Shown piece by piece: positions 24,837 through 32,734 of a stretch of DNA of 64,000 nt; the stretch's first letter is position 1; each line of letters starts with the position of its first letter. Source of the stretch: Nocardia pseudobrasiliensis NBRC 108224 (GTDB lineage: Bacteria; Actinomycetota; Actinomycetes; Mycobacteriales; Mycobacteriaceae); assembly GCF_001613105.1 (NCBI RefSeq), contig NZ_BDBS01000002.1, positions 372,001 through 436,000 on the forward strand, read 5' to 3'. The position numbers and the translations under genes were made by a program. The notes beneath the pieces were generated by a model. It was not told where the DNA came from, searched no databases, and saw only the letters and a program-made list of their open reading frames with translations.

Positions 24837-25376
24837 CTACGCGAGGGGTGGCGTGAGTTCGATCCGATAACACCGTGTGAGACCGCGTCCGGTCTGTCGA
24901 ATACCTTCGAGAACCCCGCCGCTGCGCTCGATGGTTTTCGCCGACGCGACATTGTCCGCCGCGCAGACGACCGACACGTGGCCCATCCCCAGCTCTCGCG
25001 CGTCCACGAGTATCCGTCCCAGCGCCCAGGTGGCGAGCCCGCGCCGACGAGCCGACGGCCGAATCCCATACCCGATATGCCCTGTCACCGCGTCGGGTCC
25101 ATATCGCAGCGCGATCCCGCCGACCACCGCGTCGCCCTCGAGAATCCATCGATACCGCGTACCGTCCGCGTCACCGCGCGCCGACTCGCCGACCAGTCTC
25201 GTCACCCACCGCGCGAACCCGGCCGCGGTCCGGACCTCATCCGTCGGCAACAGCCCGAACCCGTCCTCATGTAAGCCCGGACCCCATTCGACATGCGCCT
25301 CGAGCCAGGCCGCGTGCAGATCGGTGGTCGGCGCGACGAGTTCGCGCGCCTCGTGATCTCGGGTCGTGCCGCTCAC
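24837..25376 (-). CDS. GNAT N-acetyltransferase (RimJ/RimL-like)
   Basis: The 179-residue protein has the acetyl-CoA loop IRPSARRRGLATWALGRILV after the strand GHIGYGI, and motif B VVCAADNVASAKTIERSGG, typical of Acetyltransf_3/RimL proteins. It starts with GTG 25376, overlapping the stop of the upstream GNAT as GTGA. The two GNATs are therefore cotranscribed, and the second is made by coupled re-initiation. The acceptor substrate is unknown. Confidence 0.85.
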   Translation of the reverse strand: MSGTTRDHEARELVAPTTDLHAAWLEAHVEWGPGLHEDGFGLLPTDEVRTAAGFARWVTRLVGESARGDADGTRYRWILEGDAVVGGIALRYGPDAVTGHIGYGIRPSARRRGLATWALGRILVDARELGMGHVSVVCAADNVASAKTIERSGGVLEGIRQTGRGLTRCYRIELTPPLA

Positions 25377-25885
25377 AAGCTGGCCGCGGCGATCTCGTAG
25401 ACGATCTCCAGGCCGTCCTCCTCGTCCCACTGCTGGCCGACCTCGACGAAACCGTACTGCGATGTCAGCCGGTACGAGGCCAGGTTGTCGGGGCTGATAC
25501 TCACCCGGACCGTGCGTACCTCGGGTTCGCGAGAAGCCCTGCGCAGCAGCGCTTCCAGCGCCGCGCGGGCGTAGCCGCGGCGTCGGTACACCGGGTCGAC
25601 CGCGTAACCGATCTCCACCATTCCGGCAGCGTCGGGCAGTCCGTGAAAACCCGCCCGCCCCACGGCCGTTCGCTGTTGCTCGTCCCAGATGGCGCCGGTC
25701 ACCCAGTCGGCGCTGGCCGGATTCTGTTCGGACTGTGCGCTGCGCATAAGCCACAGTCGACGCCATTCGGGGCCGGCGAAATAAGCCGTCAAAGGTACGG
25801 GGCTGGCGGCGTTCGCGGTCGTAAGGTCGCCTGCGGCAAGCGCTTCGAAGACTCGGCGATTCAAATGCACTACACGTACGGACAT
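25373..25885 (-). CDS. GNAT N-acetyltransferase
   Basis: The 170-residue protein shows the RimJ/RimL-type core: strand MVEIGYAVDPVYRRRGYARA with the RRRGYA acetyl-CoA loop, helix ALEALLRRAS, and motif B VRVSISPDNLASYRLTSQYG. It is the upstream gene of the GNAT pair. The start MSVRVVHLN at 25885 is the only reasonable one. The promoter must lie in the 25886-26130 stretch, opposite a short plus-strand remnant. Confidence 0.85.
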   Translation of the reverse strand: MSVRVVHLNRRVFEALAAGDLTTANAASPVPLTAYFAGPEWRRLWLMRSAQSEQNPASADWVTGAIWDEQQRTAVGRAGFHGLPDAAGMVEIGYAVDPVYRRRGYARAALEALLRRASREPEVRTVRVSISPDNLASYRLTSQYGFVEVGQQWDEEDGLEIVYEIAAASL

Positions 25886-25917
25886 TCGCCCAACCTACCG
25901 ATGCGCGAGGTCGTATC

Positions 25918-26121
25918 TCGGGCGATTTCCTGCGCACCCGCGACGGCGCGACCTACACGGTCGAGAAGATCTCCGGCGTCGACCAGCGCATCGATCCGCC
26001 CGGCGACCATCCGCCGATCGGTCGCTGCGTTCCGGGTCTGTGGCCGACCGACGGCTCCTGGCCGAGCCCTGGATGGGCCGGTGCGCGGTCCTCGCGCATA
26101 CCTGTCGGTGGGTATCGGTAA
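25918..26121 (+). pseudogene. Short coding remnant upstream of the DNA ligase
   Basis: In one plus frame, 67 codons read SGDFLRTRDGATYTVEKISG and IDPPGDHPPIGRCVPG with codon use like the neighbours and a stop at 26119. No start codon or ribosome site is near, and I do not recognise the parent family. It may be the 3' end of a lost gene. Confidence 0.3.
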
Positions 26122-26132
26122 CGTCGTGACCT

Positions 26133-28124
26133 GTGGAAGCTGGGGAACGGATCCGAGAACTCGCCGACCGCGTCGTGACGCTGCGCGATGCCTACTATCA
26201 GGGCGCGCCGCTGGTCGCGGACGCGGAGTACGACGCGATCGAGGACGAACTACGCGCCCTCGTCGAGGCGCATCCCGACCTCGCACCGGATCCGAATCCG
26301 CTCGAGCAGGTCGGCGCGCCCGCGATTCTGCATGCGCCGGTTCGGCATTCGCGTCCGATGCTGTCGCTCGAGAAGGCCACCAAACCCGAGCAGGTCGCGG
26401 CGTTCTTCGATCGTTTCCCCGGTCAGTCGGTGGTGGTGATGCCGAAGCTCGACGGCCTGTCGCTGGCGGTGGTCTTCGAGGACGGTCGGCTGACGCGGGC
26501 TGTCACCCGGGGCGACGGCACCACCGGTGACGATGTGACCCCGCTGGTACGCGCACTGGTGGACGGTGTGCCCGAGCGGATCGATGTCCCCGGGCGGGTG
26601 GAGGTGCGTGGCGAGGCGGTGATGCTGCGTTCGACCTTCGCCGCCTACAACGCGGCGCATCCGGACAAGCCCCTGATCAATCCGCGCAATGCCGCGGCGG
26701 GCACATTGCGCGCGAAGGATCCGGCCACGGTCGCCGAGCGGCGGCTGCGCTTCTTCGGGTTCGACCTGGATACCGCCGACGACGCCGCCGCGGCCGATCT
26801 GGAGGAGGGCCTGCGCGCGCTGGGGATCACCGGCGCGCAGATGCGCCACTGCGCCGACGCCGACCAGGCGCAGGCGGCGATCACCGCGATCGAGAACGGC
26901 CGCAACGACCTGGATTACGACCTCGACGGCGCCGTGCTGCGCCTGGCCGACCGCGATGCCTACGCCGCCGCCGGAACGCGCTCGAATTCCCCGCGCGGCG
27001 CGCTGGCATTCAAATTCGCCGCCGAGGAGAAGACCACACTGCTGGCCGATGTGGTCTGGGACGTCGGCAAGACGGGCAAGATCGTGCCGGTCGCATGGCT
27101 GGAACCGGTATTCGTGGGCGGCACCACGGTTACGCGGGCCACGCTGGCCAATCAGGAGGTGATCCGCGCCCGCGACATCAAGGTCGGCGATACGGTGCTG
27201 GTGCGCCGCGCGGGCGATGTGATCCCGTTCGTGGCGGGCGTACTCGACGCCGCCAAGCGCACGGGCGAGGAGCGCGAGATCGTCCCGCCCACGGTCTGCC
27301 CGTCGTGCGGACAGCCGGTCACCGAACAGGGCAACAGCCGAGAACTGTTCTGCACCAATGTTTCCTGCCCCGCGCAGACGGTACGACGGCTCATCCACTG
27401 GGCCTCGCGGGCCGCCGCGGATATCGACGCCATCGGACAGGTCTGGATCGAGCGGTTGGCCGAGGCGGGCATCCTGGAAGGTCCGGCGGATTTCTACACG
27501 CTGACCAAGGAGCGCCTGCTCGAATTCGACCGCATCGGCGAGGTCTCCGCCCAGCGCATGATCGACTCGATCGACGCGAGTCGCCGGGTCGGCCTGCGTC
27601 GCGCACTGATCGGTCTGGCGATTCCGATGGCCTCCGACGGCACCGCGGCGCGATTGGCCCGGGCCGGTTTCGGTTCCCTGGAAGAGGTGGCCGACGCGGG
27701 CGAGGAACGACTCGTGGCCGTCGAGGACATCGGGCCGAAGGTCGCCGCCTCACTGGTCGCGCACCTCACCCGGCTGCGCCCGGAACTGGAACGGCTGCGC
27801 GCCGCGGGCGTCTCCTTGGATGTGCGCGAGGAGGATCTGCCCCCGGTCGTCGCGGCCGGTGCACCCCTGGAAGGTAAGACGGTCGTGATCACCGGCGCCA
27901 TCAGCGATCCGCGCTCCGGCGAGAAGGTCGCCCGCCCGACGTTCCAACGCCTGTGCGAGAAGGCGGGCGCTACCGCGGCCTCCTCGGTCTCGGCGAATAC
28001 CGACCTGCTCATCACCGGCGCGGGAGTCGGCGACAGCAAGCTGGCCAAGGCCGAGAAACTCGGTGTCGAGGTCGTAGACCAGGGCGAGATCTGGAATCTG
28101 CTGATCGAGGCTCGGATCGTCTAG
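26133..28124 (+). CDS. ligA: NAD+-dependent DNA ligase (LigA-type, probable paralogue)
   Basis: The 663-residue protein has the full LigA order: domain Ia with the YYQGAPLVADAEYD region, the adenylated Lys105 in MPKLDGLS, and the nucleotidyl motifs RGDGTTGDDVT and VEVRGEAV. An OB fold, a Cys4 zinc finger (CPSCGQPV, later CTNVSCPAQ), HhH motifs (GEVSAQRMIDSID) and a C-terminal BRCT domain (GKTVVITGAISDPRSGEK) follow. It seals nicks using NAD+. The N-terminal region and motif I differ from the mycobacterial housekeeping LigA as I remember it, and gatCAB genes are absent. It is more likely a second LigA, as known in Streptomyces. Start GTG 26133. Confidence 0.85.
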   Translation: MEAGERIRELADRVVTLRDAYYQGAPLVADAEYDAIEDELRALVEAHPDLAPDPNPLEQVGAPAILHAPVRHSRPMLSLEKATKPEQVAAFFDRFPGQSVVVMPKLDGLSLAVVFEDGRLTRAVTRGDGTTGDDVTPLVRALVDGVPERIDVPGRVEVRGEAVMLRSTFAAYNAAHPDKPLINPRNAAAGTLRAKDPATVAERRLRFFGFDLDTADDAAAADLEEGLRALGITGAQMRHCADADQAQAAITAIENGRNDLDYDLDGAVLRLADRDAYAAAGTRSNSPRGALAFKFAAEEKTTLLADVVWDVGKTGKIVPVAWLEPVFVGGTTVTRATLANQEVIRARDIKVGDTVLVRRAGDVIPFVAGVLDAAKRTGEEREIVPPTVCPSCGQPVTEQGNSRELFCTNVSCPAQTVRRLIHWASRAAADIDAIGQVWIERLAEAGILEGPADFYTLTKERLLEFDRIGEVSAQRMIDSIDASRRVGLRRALIGLAIPMASDGTAARLARAGFGSLEEVADAGEERLVAVEDIGPKVAASLVAHLTRLRPELERLRAAGVSLDVREEDLPPVVAAGAPLEGKTVVITGAISDPRSGEKVARPTFQRLCEKAGATAASSVSANTDLLITGAGVGDSKLAKAEKLGVEVVDQGEIWNLLIEARIV

Positions 28125-28139
28125 CCCGAGGCACGGCGG

Positions 28140-28346
28140 TCACGGACTCGGTTGCGGCAGTTCGCAATTGCCGAGATGCGGATTCACGCCCATGTAATTG
28201 AGCGGGCCGGACACGATCGTCAGGGCGATATTGCCGAAACTGGCGCAGGTGATCGGGCCGGAGTCGAAGTAGTGACGCTGGGCCGCGGCGACGAACCCGA
28301 TCACCAACCAGATGACAAGAAGTAGAGTTCCGGTCCTCGTCTTCAT
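28140..28346 (-). CDS. Small exported or membrane-anchored protein
   Basis: The 68-residue protein starts MKTRTGTLLLVIWLVIGFVA, a clean signal anchor, followed by a short extracytoplasmic tail with two Cys (PITCASF and GNCELP) that could form a disulfide. The family is unknown. Its stop lies 15 bp after the ligase stop on the opposite strand. Confidence 0.6.
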   Translation of the reverse strand: MKTRTGTLLLVIWLVIGFVAAAQRHYFDSGPITCASFGNIALTIVSGPLNYMGVNPHLGNCELPQPSP

Positions 28347-28487
28347 GGCAGTCCTCGATCCCGTTCTGCCGCGATTGTCTCATCACGTCCGCTCCGGATC
28401 GGCGTGTTCACCGGATCGTCCGGCGTGGCACGTCATACGGCGCGGCGCGGCATATGATCCGCTCGCGGATTCGACTGAGGAGTGACA

Positions 28488-28931
28488 ATGCGCAACGAGG
28501 CAATCCAGCGGCTGGACGTCCTGACGGGCTCGTGGCGGGCGACCCTGCGCAATGCGTGGTTCCTCGACCCGGCCGATCAGGAGGTGCCCGGCTCGGCGAC
28601 GGGCGAGTGGCTCTCCGACGCGTTCGTGGTCTTCCGCTGGATCATGAGCGGGGACGTCGGAAAGGCCACCAGCCAAATGGTTCTCGTGCTCGGCCGCAGC
28701 GATCCGAACGACGCCTACACCGCCCTGTACCACGACGAACGCGGCGTCTGCCGAGTCTTCGCCATGACATTCGACGGTACGGCCTGGACCCTCGAACGCC
28801 AGGATCCCGATATGTTCCAGCGGTTTGTCGCCAGCGTCGAACCGGATCGGATCGTGGCCCGCTGGGAGGCGTCGGACGATCGCGGATCGACGTGGCGTAA
28901 GGATTTCGACCTCGTCTTCGACCGGGAGTAG
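28488..28931 (+). CDS. DUF1579-like beta-barrel protein
   Basis: The 147 residues begin with LDVLTGSWRATL, the opening of the lipocalin-like DUF1579 family, and continue with alternating beta strands (GEWLSDAFVVFRWIMSGD, VCRVFAMTFDGTAWTLERQD). It ends STWRKDFDLVFDRE, as such proteins often do. The function is unknown. GAGGAG lies 6 nt before ATG 28488. It is convergent with the IF-1 paralogue, 3 bp between stops. Confidence 0.75.
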   Translation: MRNEAIQRLDVLTGSWRATLRNAWFLDPADQEVPGSATGEWLSDAFVVFRWIMSGDVGKATSQMVLVLGRSDPNDAYTALYHDERGVCRVFAMTFDGTAWTLERQDPDMFQRFVASVEPDRIVARWEASDDRGSTWRKDFDLVFDRE

Positions 28932-28934
28932 CCG

Positions 28935-29168
28935 TTATGTCCTGTAACGGAACAGGATTCGTCCCCGGGTGAGGTCGTACGGGCTCAGTTCCACGAGCAC
29001 CCGATCCTGCGGCAGGATCTTGATGTAGTTCTTGCGTATCTTGCCGCTGATATGCGCGAGTACCTTGTGCCCGTTCGGCAGTTCGACGGTGAAGGTGGCA
29101 TTACGCAGGCATTCGACGACGATGCCCTCGATCTCGATGCCCTTGCCGCTGTTCGTCGTATTCGTCAT
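28935..29168 (-). CDS. infA: Translation initiation factor IF-1 paralogue
   Basis: The 77-residue OB-fold protein matches IF-1 closely: [38 protein letters not shown] and the end [20 protein letters not shown]-1 binds the 30S A site during initiation. The usual actinobacterial IF-1 is about 73 residues, starts MAKKDGAIE and lies with rpmJ and rpsM; here the N-terminus ([10 protein letters not shown]) and context differ, so this is an extra copy. Its ATG overlaps the stop of a GNAT gene (ATGA), making the two one translational unit behind a leader ORF. A regulated, condition-specific IF-1 is suggested. Confidence 0.9.
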   Translation of the reverse strand: MTNTTNSGKGIEIEGIVVECLRNATFTVELPNGHKVLAHISGKIRKNYIKILPQDRVLVELSPYDLTRGRILFRYRT

Positions 29169-29926
29169 CGCCGCACCAATTCCAGATTGCTGCCCGCGCG
29201 ACGGCCGACACCGTCGAACAGCGCCACGGCGGCGGTATCGGCCTCGTTCACATACGCCGACACCGTCTCGATCCCCGACCCGTGCAGCGCACCGAGCACG
29301 TCGGCGAGCAGCGCTCGGGCGATGCCGCGGCGTCGAACATCGGCGTGAACGGCGACGAGTTCGATACGCGCGTGTTCGCGTCGCGTCGCGACTCCGAGCA
29401 GTCCGACGTACCGGCCGGACCGGGTCGCGACGGCATATCGTGCCGGATCGATCGGGACGGTCCCGGCCGGGCAGGCGACGATATCGACTTCGGCGCGGAT
29501 CGTGGTGTAGAGCTCGAGGAGCGGACCCTCCTGTGCCGCGCCGACCGGCAGTATCCGCACATCGTCGGGGATCGGTATCGAGTCGAGCCCGGTGTGCCGT
29601 GGATCGGTGGACCCGAAGTACTCCCACTCGCGGCGGCGGACGGTGAAACCGGCCCGCTCCCAAGCGGATCTCAGGTTCGCGTCGACCTCGTCGACCACGG
29701 TGTACAGGGGCGTCGACAGCTCCGGCAGCATTACGGCGGCGAGCCGGTCGAAGACCGAACCGTGCCACGAATCGATACTGAGGAATATCCGACCGTCGGG
29801 CCGCCGCGAGGCGTCGCCGCGACCGACTATTCGGCCGTCGGCCACCGCGTCCCACTGCGTCGGGCCCACCCGGGTGATCACAGCGGTGGGCTCGGCCCGA
29901 CCGGAAGTGGAATTCGAAGAGTTCAT
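29165..29926 (-). CDS. GNAT N-acetyltransferase in operon with IF-1 paralogue
   Basis: The 253-residue protein has an extended N-terminal half (a degenerate GNAT-like domain with [19 protein letters not shown] and [20 protein letters not shown]). The C-terminal half is canonical, with the acetyl-CoA loop [20 protein letters not shown] and motif [20 protein letters not shown]. Two-domain GNATs include aminoglycoside and mycothiol-type acetyltransferases, but the substrate here is unknown. ATG 29926 starts MNSSNSTSG. It lies 50 bp after the stop of a 19-codon leader ORF and overlaps infA. Confidence 0.8.
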   Translation of the reverse strand: MNSSNSTSGRAEPTAVITRVGPTQWDAVADGRIVGRGDASRRPDGRIFLSIDSWHGSVFDRLAAVMLPELSTPLYTVVDEVDANLRSAWERAGFTVRRREWEYFGSTDPRHTGLDSIPIPDDVRILPVGAAQEGPLLELYTTIRAEVDIVACPAGTVPIDPARYAVATRSGRYVGLLGVATRREHARIELVAVHADVRRRGIARALLADVLGALHGSGIETVSAYVNEADTAAVALFDGVGRRAGSNLELVRR

Positions 29927-29977
29927 TGGTTGTCGCCTTTCGGGATTGCCTTGTTGCTCAGGCGCTCCCGGCGACAA

Positions 29978-30037
29978 CTACCTCGTTCGCCCAACCGTGA
30001 CGGCGACAGGGAGCACCCGTATCGATGCAATGTTCAT
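29978..30037 (-). promoter_or_regulatory. Leader ORF with a very strong ribosome site, candidate attenuator
   Basis: GAGGAGGTGAG ends 4 nt before an ATG that opens a 19-codon reading frame, MNIASIRVLPVAVTVGRTR, followed by TAG. The frame ends about 50 bp before the GNAT start. A Shine-Dalgarno this good for such a short peptide is typical of leader peptides controlling antibiotic- or translation-stress-responsive genes in actinobacteria. No classic arrest motif was recognised. Confidence 0.55.
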
Positions 30038-30085
30038 GGGGCTCACCTCCTCGCGTACTGTCACGGTGTCAGGGAGGCTATCAGC

Positions 30086-31096
30086 TTGAATATCGACCGG
30101 GCCAACTCTTTTTCGACCACAGGCGTGTATCTGGCTTCCCGCGGCGATACCGAGCTCGCCGAGCTCATCGCCGCGGGCCGGTCCGTCGGTGTGGGAGTGG
30201 GCGGGGACGCGACGGTCCTCGACGTCGACGGCGTACCGGTATTCGTCAAGCGCATCCCGCTCACCGATCGAGAGCTCGCCCACCACGGATCCACCGCGAA
30301 CCTGTTCGACCTGCCGGTGTCCTGTCAGTACGGTATCGGTGGCCCGAGCTTCAACGCGTGGCGCGAGCTGGCCGCGAACATCATCGTCACCGACGGCGTA
30401 CTGTCCGGCCGGACACGGTCTTTCCCGAGGCTGCATCACTGGCGGGTGCTGCCCGGTCGAGCGCCGACCGCGGCCGAACACGCCGATATCGATGCCGTGG
30501 TCGCCGCGCAGGGCGGCAGTCCCGCCGTGCGCGCGCGCCTCGAGGCGCTGGCTGTGGCGTCGGCCAGTCTCGTACTGTTCTGCGAATACATCCCGTACTC
30601 GATATCGGAGTGGTTGCGCGAGAACCCGATCGACAAGGCCGTCGCGGTCGAGCGGCAGTTCGCGGAGATGGTGACATTCCTCGTCGATCGCGAGCTGCTG
30701 CATATGGACGGTCACTTCGGCAATCTGCGCAGCGACGGGGAACGGCTCTACCTCACCGACTTCGGGCTGGCCACCTCATCGCGTTTCGAGCTGTCCACCG
30801 CCGAGCGCGAGTTCGTCGAACGCCATGCCACCCATGACGCCGACTACGCCGCCATGCGCCTGGTCAACTGGCTGGTGACCGATATCTGCGGCATACCGAT
30901 GCCGGCCACCGGCGGGCCCGTCGCCCGCAACGCCTACGTAAGTCGCTGCGCCGCAGGGCATATCCCGGAGGATGTGCCGCCGGTCATGGCCGAGATCCTG
31001 GCCCGGCACGCGCCCGCCGCCGCGAAGCTGAACGCCTTCTATTGGAAACTGTTCGGCGGCGACATTCACGCGGAATATCCGTGGGGCCCATTGTGA
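30086..31096 (+). CDS. Protein-kinase-like / aminoglycoside-phosphotransferase-like enzyme
   Basis: The 336-residue protein contains kinase-fold landmarks: Lys in GVPVFVKRIPLTDRE (VAIK position), a hinge LVLFCEYIPYSISEWL, the catalytic loop LHMDGHFGNLRSDG (HxDxxxxN pattern) and the DFG metal loop YLTDFGLATSS. A Gly-rich segment VGVGVGGDATV precedes the Lys. It probably phosphorylates a protein or small molecule. The start is TTG 30086 behind AGGGAGG, because no ATG or GTG is in frame nearby. It is divergent from the GNAT/IF-1 operon. Confidence 0.75.
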   Translation: MNIDRANSFSTTGVYLASRGDTELAELIAAGRSVGVGVGGDATVLDVDGVPVFVKRIPLTDRELAHHGSTANLFDLPVSCQYGIGGPSFNAWRELAANIIVTDGVLSGRTRSFPRLHHWRVLPGRAPTAAEHADIDAVVAAQGGSPAVRARLEALAVASASLVLFCEYIPYSISEWLRENPIDKAVAVERQFAEMVTFLVDRELLHMDGHFGNLRSDGERLYLTDFGLATSSRFELSTAEREFVERHATHDADYAAMRLVNWLVTDICGIPMPATGGPVARNAYVSRCAAGHIPEDVPPVMAEILARHAPAAAKLNAFYWKLFGGDIHAEYPWGPL

Positions 31097-31112
31097 AAGA
31101 CTGAACTCGTTC

Positions 31113-31316
31113 TCACGCCGGATCGTTGGCCCGCCACCGCGCCACGGTATCGGGTACGCGCCCGCGCAGCTGTTCGATGATGCAGGCGATCATCGGCCGG
31201 GCGGTGCACAGCTGGGTGCCGTGGTCGTCGCGGTCGCGGGCACAGGATTCGGTCTCGGCTATCTGGGAGCCGCCGCACGCGTCGAAGTACGGGCAGGACA
31301 GGCAGTTTCGGGCCAC
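31113..31316 (-). CDS. Small Cys-rich protein, possible radical-SAM SPASM-like tail
   Basis: From GTG 31316 there are 67 residues with six Cys: RNCLSCPYFDACGGSQIAE, then ESCARDRDD, LCTARPM and ACIIEQL. The CxxCxxxxxCGG core is the form found in the SPASM auxiliary cluster domain of radical-SAM peptide maturases. Upstream, the frame is open for about 17 codons after a stop, with no catalytic CxxxCxxC. It is either a stand-alone iron-sulfur or zinc protein or the last piece of a lost maturase. Confidence 0.4.
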   Translation of the reverse strand: MARNCLSCPYFDACGGSQIAETESCARDRDDHGTQLCTARPMIACIIEQLRGRVPDTVARWRANDPA

Positions 31317-31366
31317 CCGCCCGCTCGAATCATCACGGATCGATCGTTTGGGTAAAGTCGGCGTTC

Positions 31367-32212
31367 ATGGGGCTGGGAGTAGTGTTGGTTACCGGTTCGT
31401 CCGGGGTGGTCGGGGCGGCGGTCGCGCACGAAATGCGCACGGCGGGATGGCAAGTGCGCGGCTGGGACCTTCGCCCGGGACCGTGGACAACCCACCTCGG
31501 CGACCTACGAGACACCGAACTTCGGACGCGCGCGGTCGCCGGTGCGGAGATCGTCGTGCACACCGCCGCGCTGCACGCCCCGCATGTCGGTGCGGTCGCC
31601 GATGACGAATTCCACACCGTCAATGTCGAATCCACCGCGGCGCTGCTCGACTGCGCGGCCGAATGCGATGTCCAGCGCATCGTCTACACCAGCACGACCT
31701 CGGTGTACGGCCACTCCCTGGTACCCGACGGTCGGGCGGTCTGGGTCGACGAATCACTGCGGACGCGACCACGCGATATCTACGACGAAACCAAGCTCGC
31801 CGCCGAAACTCTCGTCACGGACAGCCCATATCCGTTCACCACCATCGCGCTGCGCATCGCCCGCTGCTTTCCCGAAGCGCCCGCCGTGCGCGCGGCGCAT
31901 CGGCTCCACCGTGGCGTCGACGTCCGCGACGTCGCGCACGCCCACCGGCTCGCCGCCGAACACCAGCGGGTGACCGGCATATTCAATATCGCGGGCCCGA
32001 TGCTGTTCGACCCCAACGACACTCGGCATTTGTGGCTCGACGCCCCGGCGCTCCTCGCCCGGAAATCACCGGAGACCGTGGCCCTGTTCCAGCGGCAGGG
32101 CTGGTTGCTACCGGCCAGGATCGACCGGGTCTACGATTCGCGCAAGGCGGGACGTCAGCTCGGATACCGGCCCAGCCACGGGGTCGCCGCCGTCGTGGCC
32201 GAGCCGCACTGA
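31367..32212 (+). CDS. NAD(P)-dependent epimerase/dehydratase (extended SDR)
   Basis: The Rossmann motif VLVTGSSGVVGAAVA opens the protein. The Ser/Tyr/Lys triad follows in YTSTTSVYGHS and DIYDETKLAAE, and RGVDVRDVAHAHRLA is the usual post-catalytic block of nucleotide-sugar epimerase relatives. The length of 281 residues is at the short end of the family. The substrate could be a nucleotide sugar or another carbonyl compound. ATG 31367 follows a weak ribosome site. It converges with the PhnB-like gene, 3 bp between stops. Confidence 0.85.
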   Translation: MGLGVVLVTGSSGVVGAAVAHEMRTAGWQVRGWDLRPGPWTTHLGDLRDTELRTRAVAGAEIVVHTAALHAPHVGAVADDEFHTVNVESTAALLDCAAECDVQRIVYTSTTSVYGHSLVPDGRAVWVDESLRTRPRDIYDETKLAAETLVTDSPYPFTTIALRIARCFPEAPAVRAAHRLHRGVDVRDVAHAHRLAAEHQRVTGIFNIAGPMLFDPNDTRHLWLDAPALLARKSPETVALFQRQGWLLPARIDRVYDSRKAGRQLGYRPSHGVAAVVAEPH

Positions 32213-32215
32213 GAA

Positions 32216-32638
32216 CTAGCCGTCGTATCCGCTGACGACATCGAGCACCCACACCACGCCGAAGCGGTCACGCAGCATTCCGTAGGCGGGCGCCCAACCC
32301 GCCGGACCCAGCGGGACCACCACATTCGCCCCAGTGCGGAGCGTCTCCCAATATCCGGTGATCTCCTCGACGGTCGCACCGCGCACCGAGACGAAGAACG
32401 AGTTCTCGCCCCGGCCGTAACTCATGGACGAGGGCACGTCGTAGGCCATGACGTGGAAGCCGTTCCCGGCGTGGACCTGGCCCCACATCACCTGATCGGC
32501 CTCGGACTCCCGCTGGATGTTCCCGGCGTCCCGGTAGGTGACGACGGCGAGATCGCCGCCGAAGACGGATTGATAGAACGCCAGCGCCGTGCGCGCGTCG
32601 CCGCGGAAGTTCAGGTGGGTGGTGGTCGTGACGGACAA
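32216..32638 (-). CDS. PhnB/3-demethylubiquinone-type VOC protein
   Basis: The 140-residue protein starts with THLNFRGDARTALAFYQSVF, the PhnB-like VOC signature, continues with GNGFHVMAYDVPSS, and ends WAPAYGMLRDRFGVVWVLDV. These proteins have the glyoxalase fold, usually without known activity, and often sit beside WYL/YafY regulators, as here. TTG 32638 has GAGGAG 6 nt upstream; an ATG 48 bp earlier gives a poor N-terminus. Confidence 0.85.
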   Translation of the reverse strand: MSVTTTTHLNFRGDARTALAFYQSVFGGDLAVVTYRDAGNIQRESEADQVMWGQVHAGNGFHVMAYDVPSSMSYGRGENSFFVSVRGATVEEITGYWETLRTGANVVVPLGPAGWAPAYGMLRDRFGVVWVLDVVSGYDG

Positions 32639-32734
32639 GTTCGGCTCCTCGCCTTCGGACTGATGTCTGACCCGAGCAACGGTCACAGAGGTAGCGGCCA
32701 GGATGTGTCCTCTTCTTCGGGCAGTATGAGAAAT

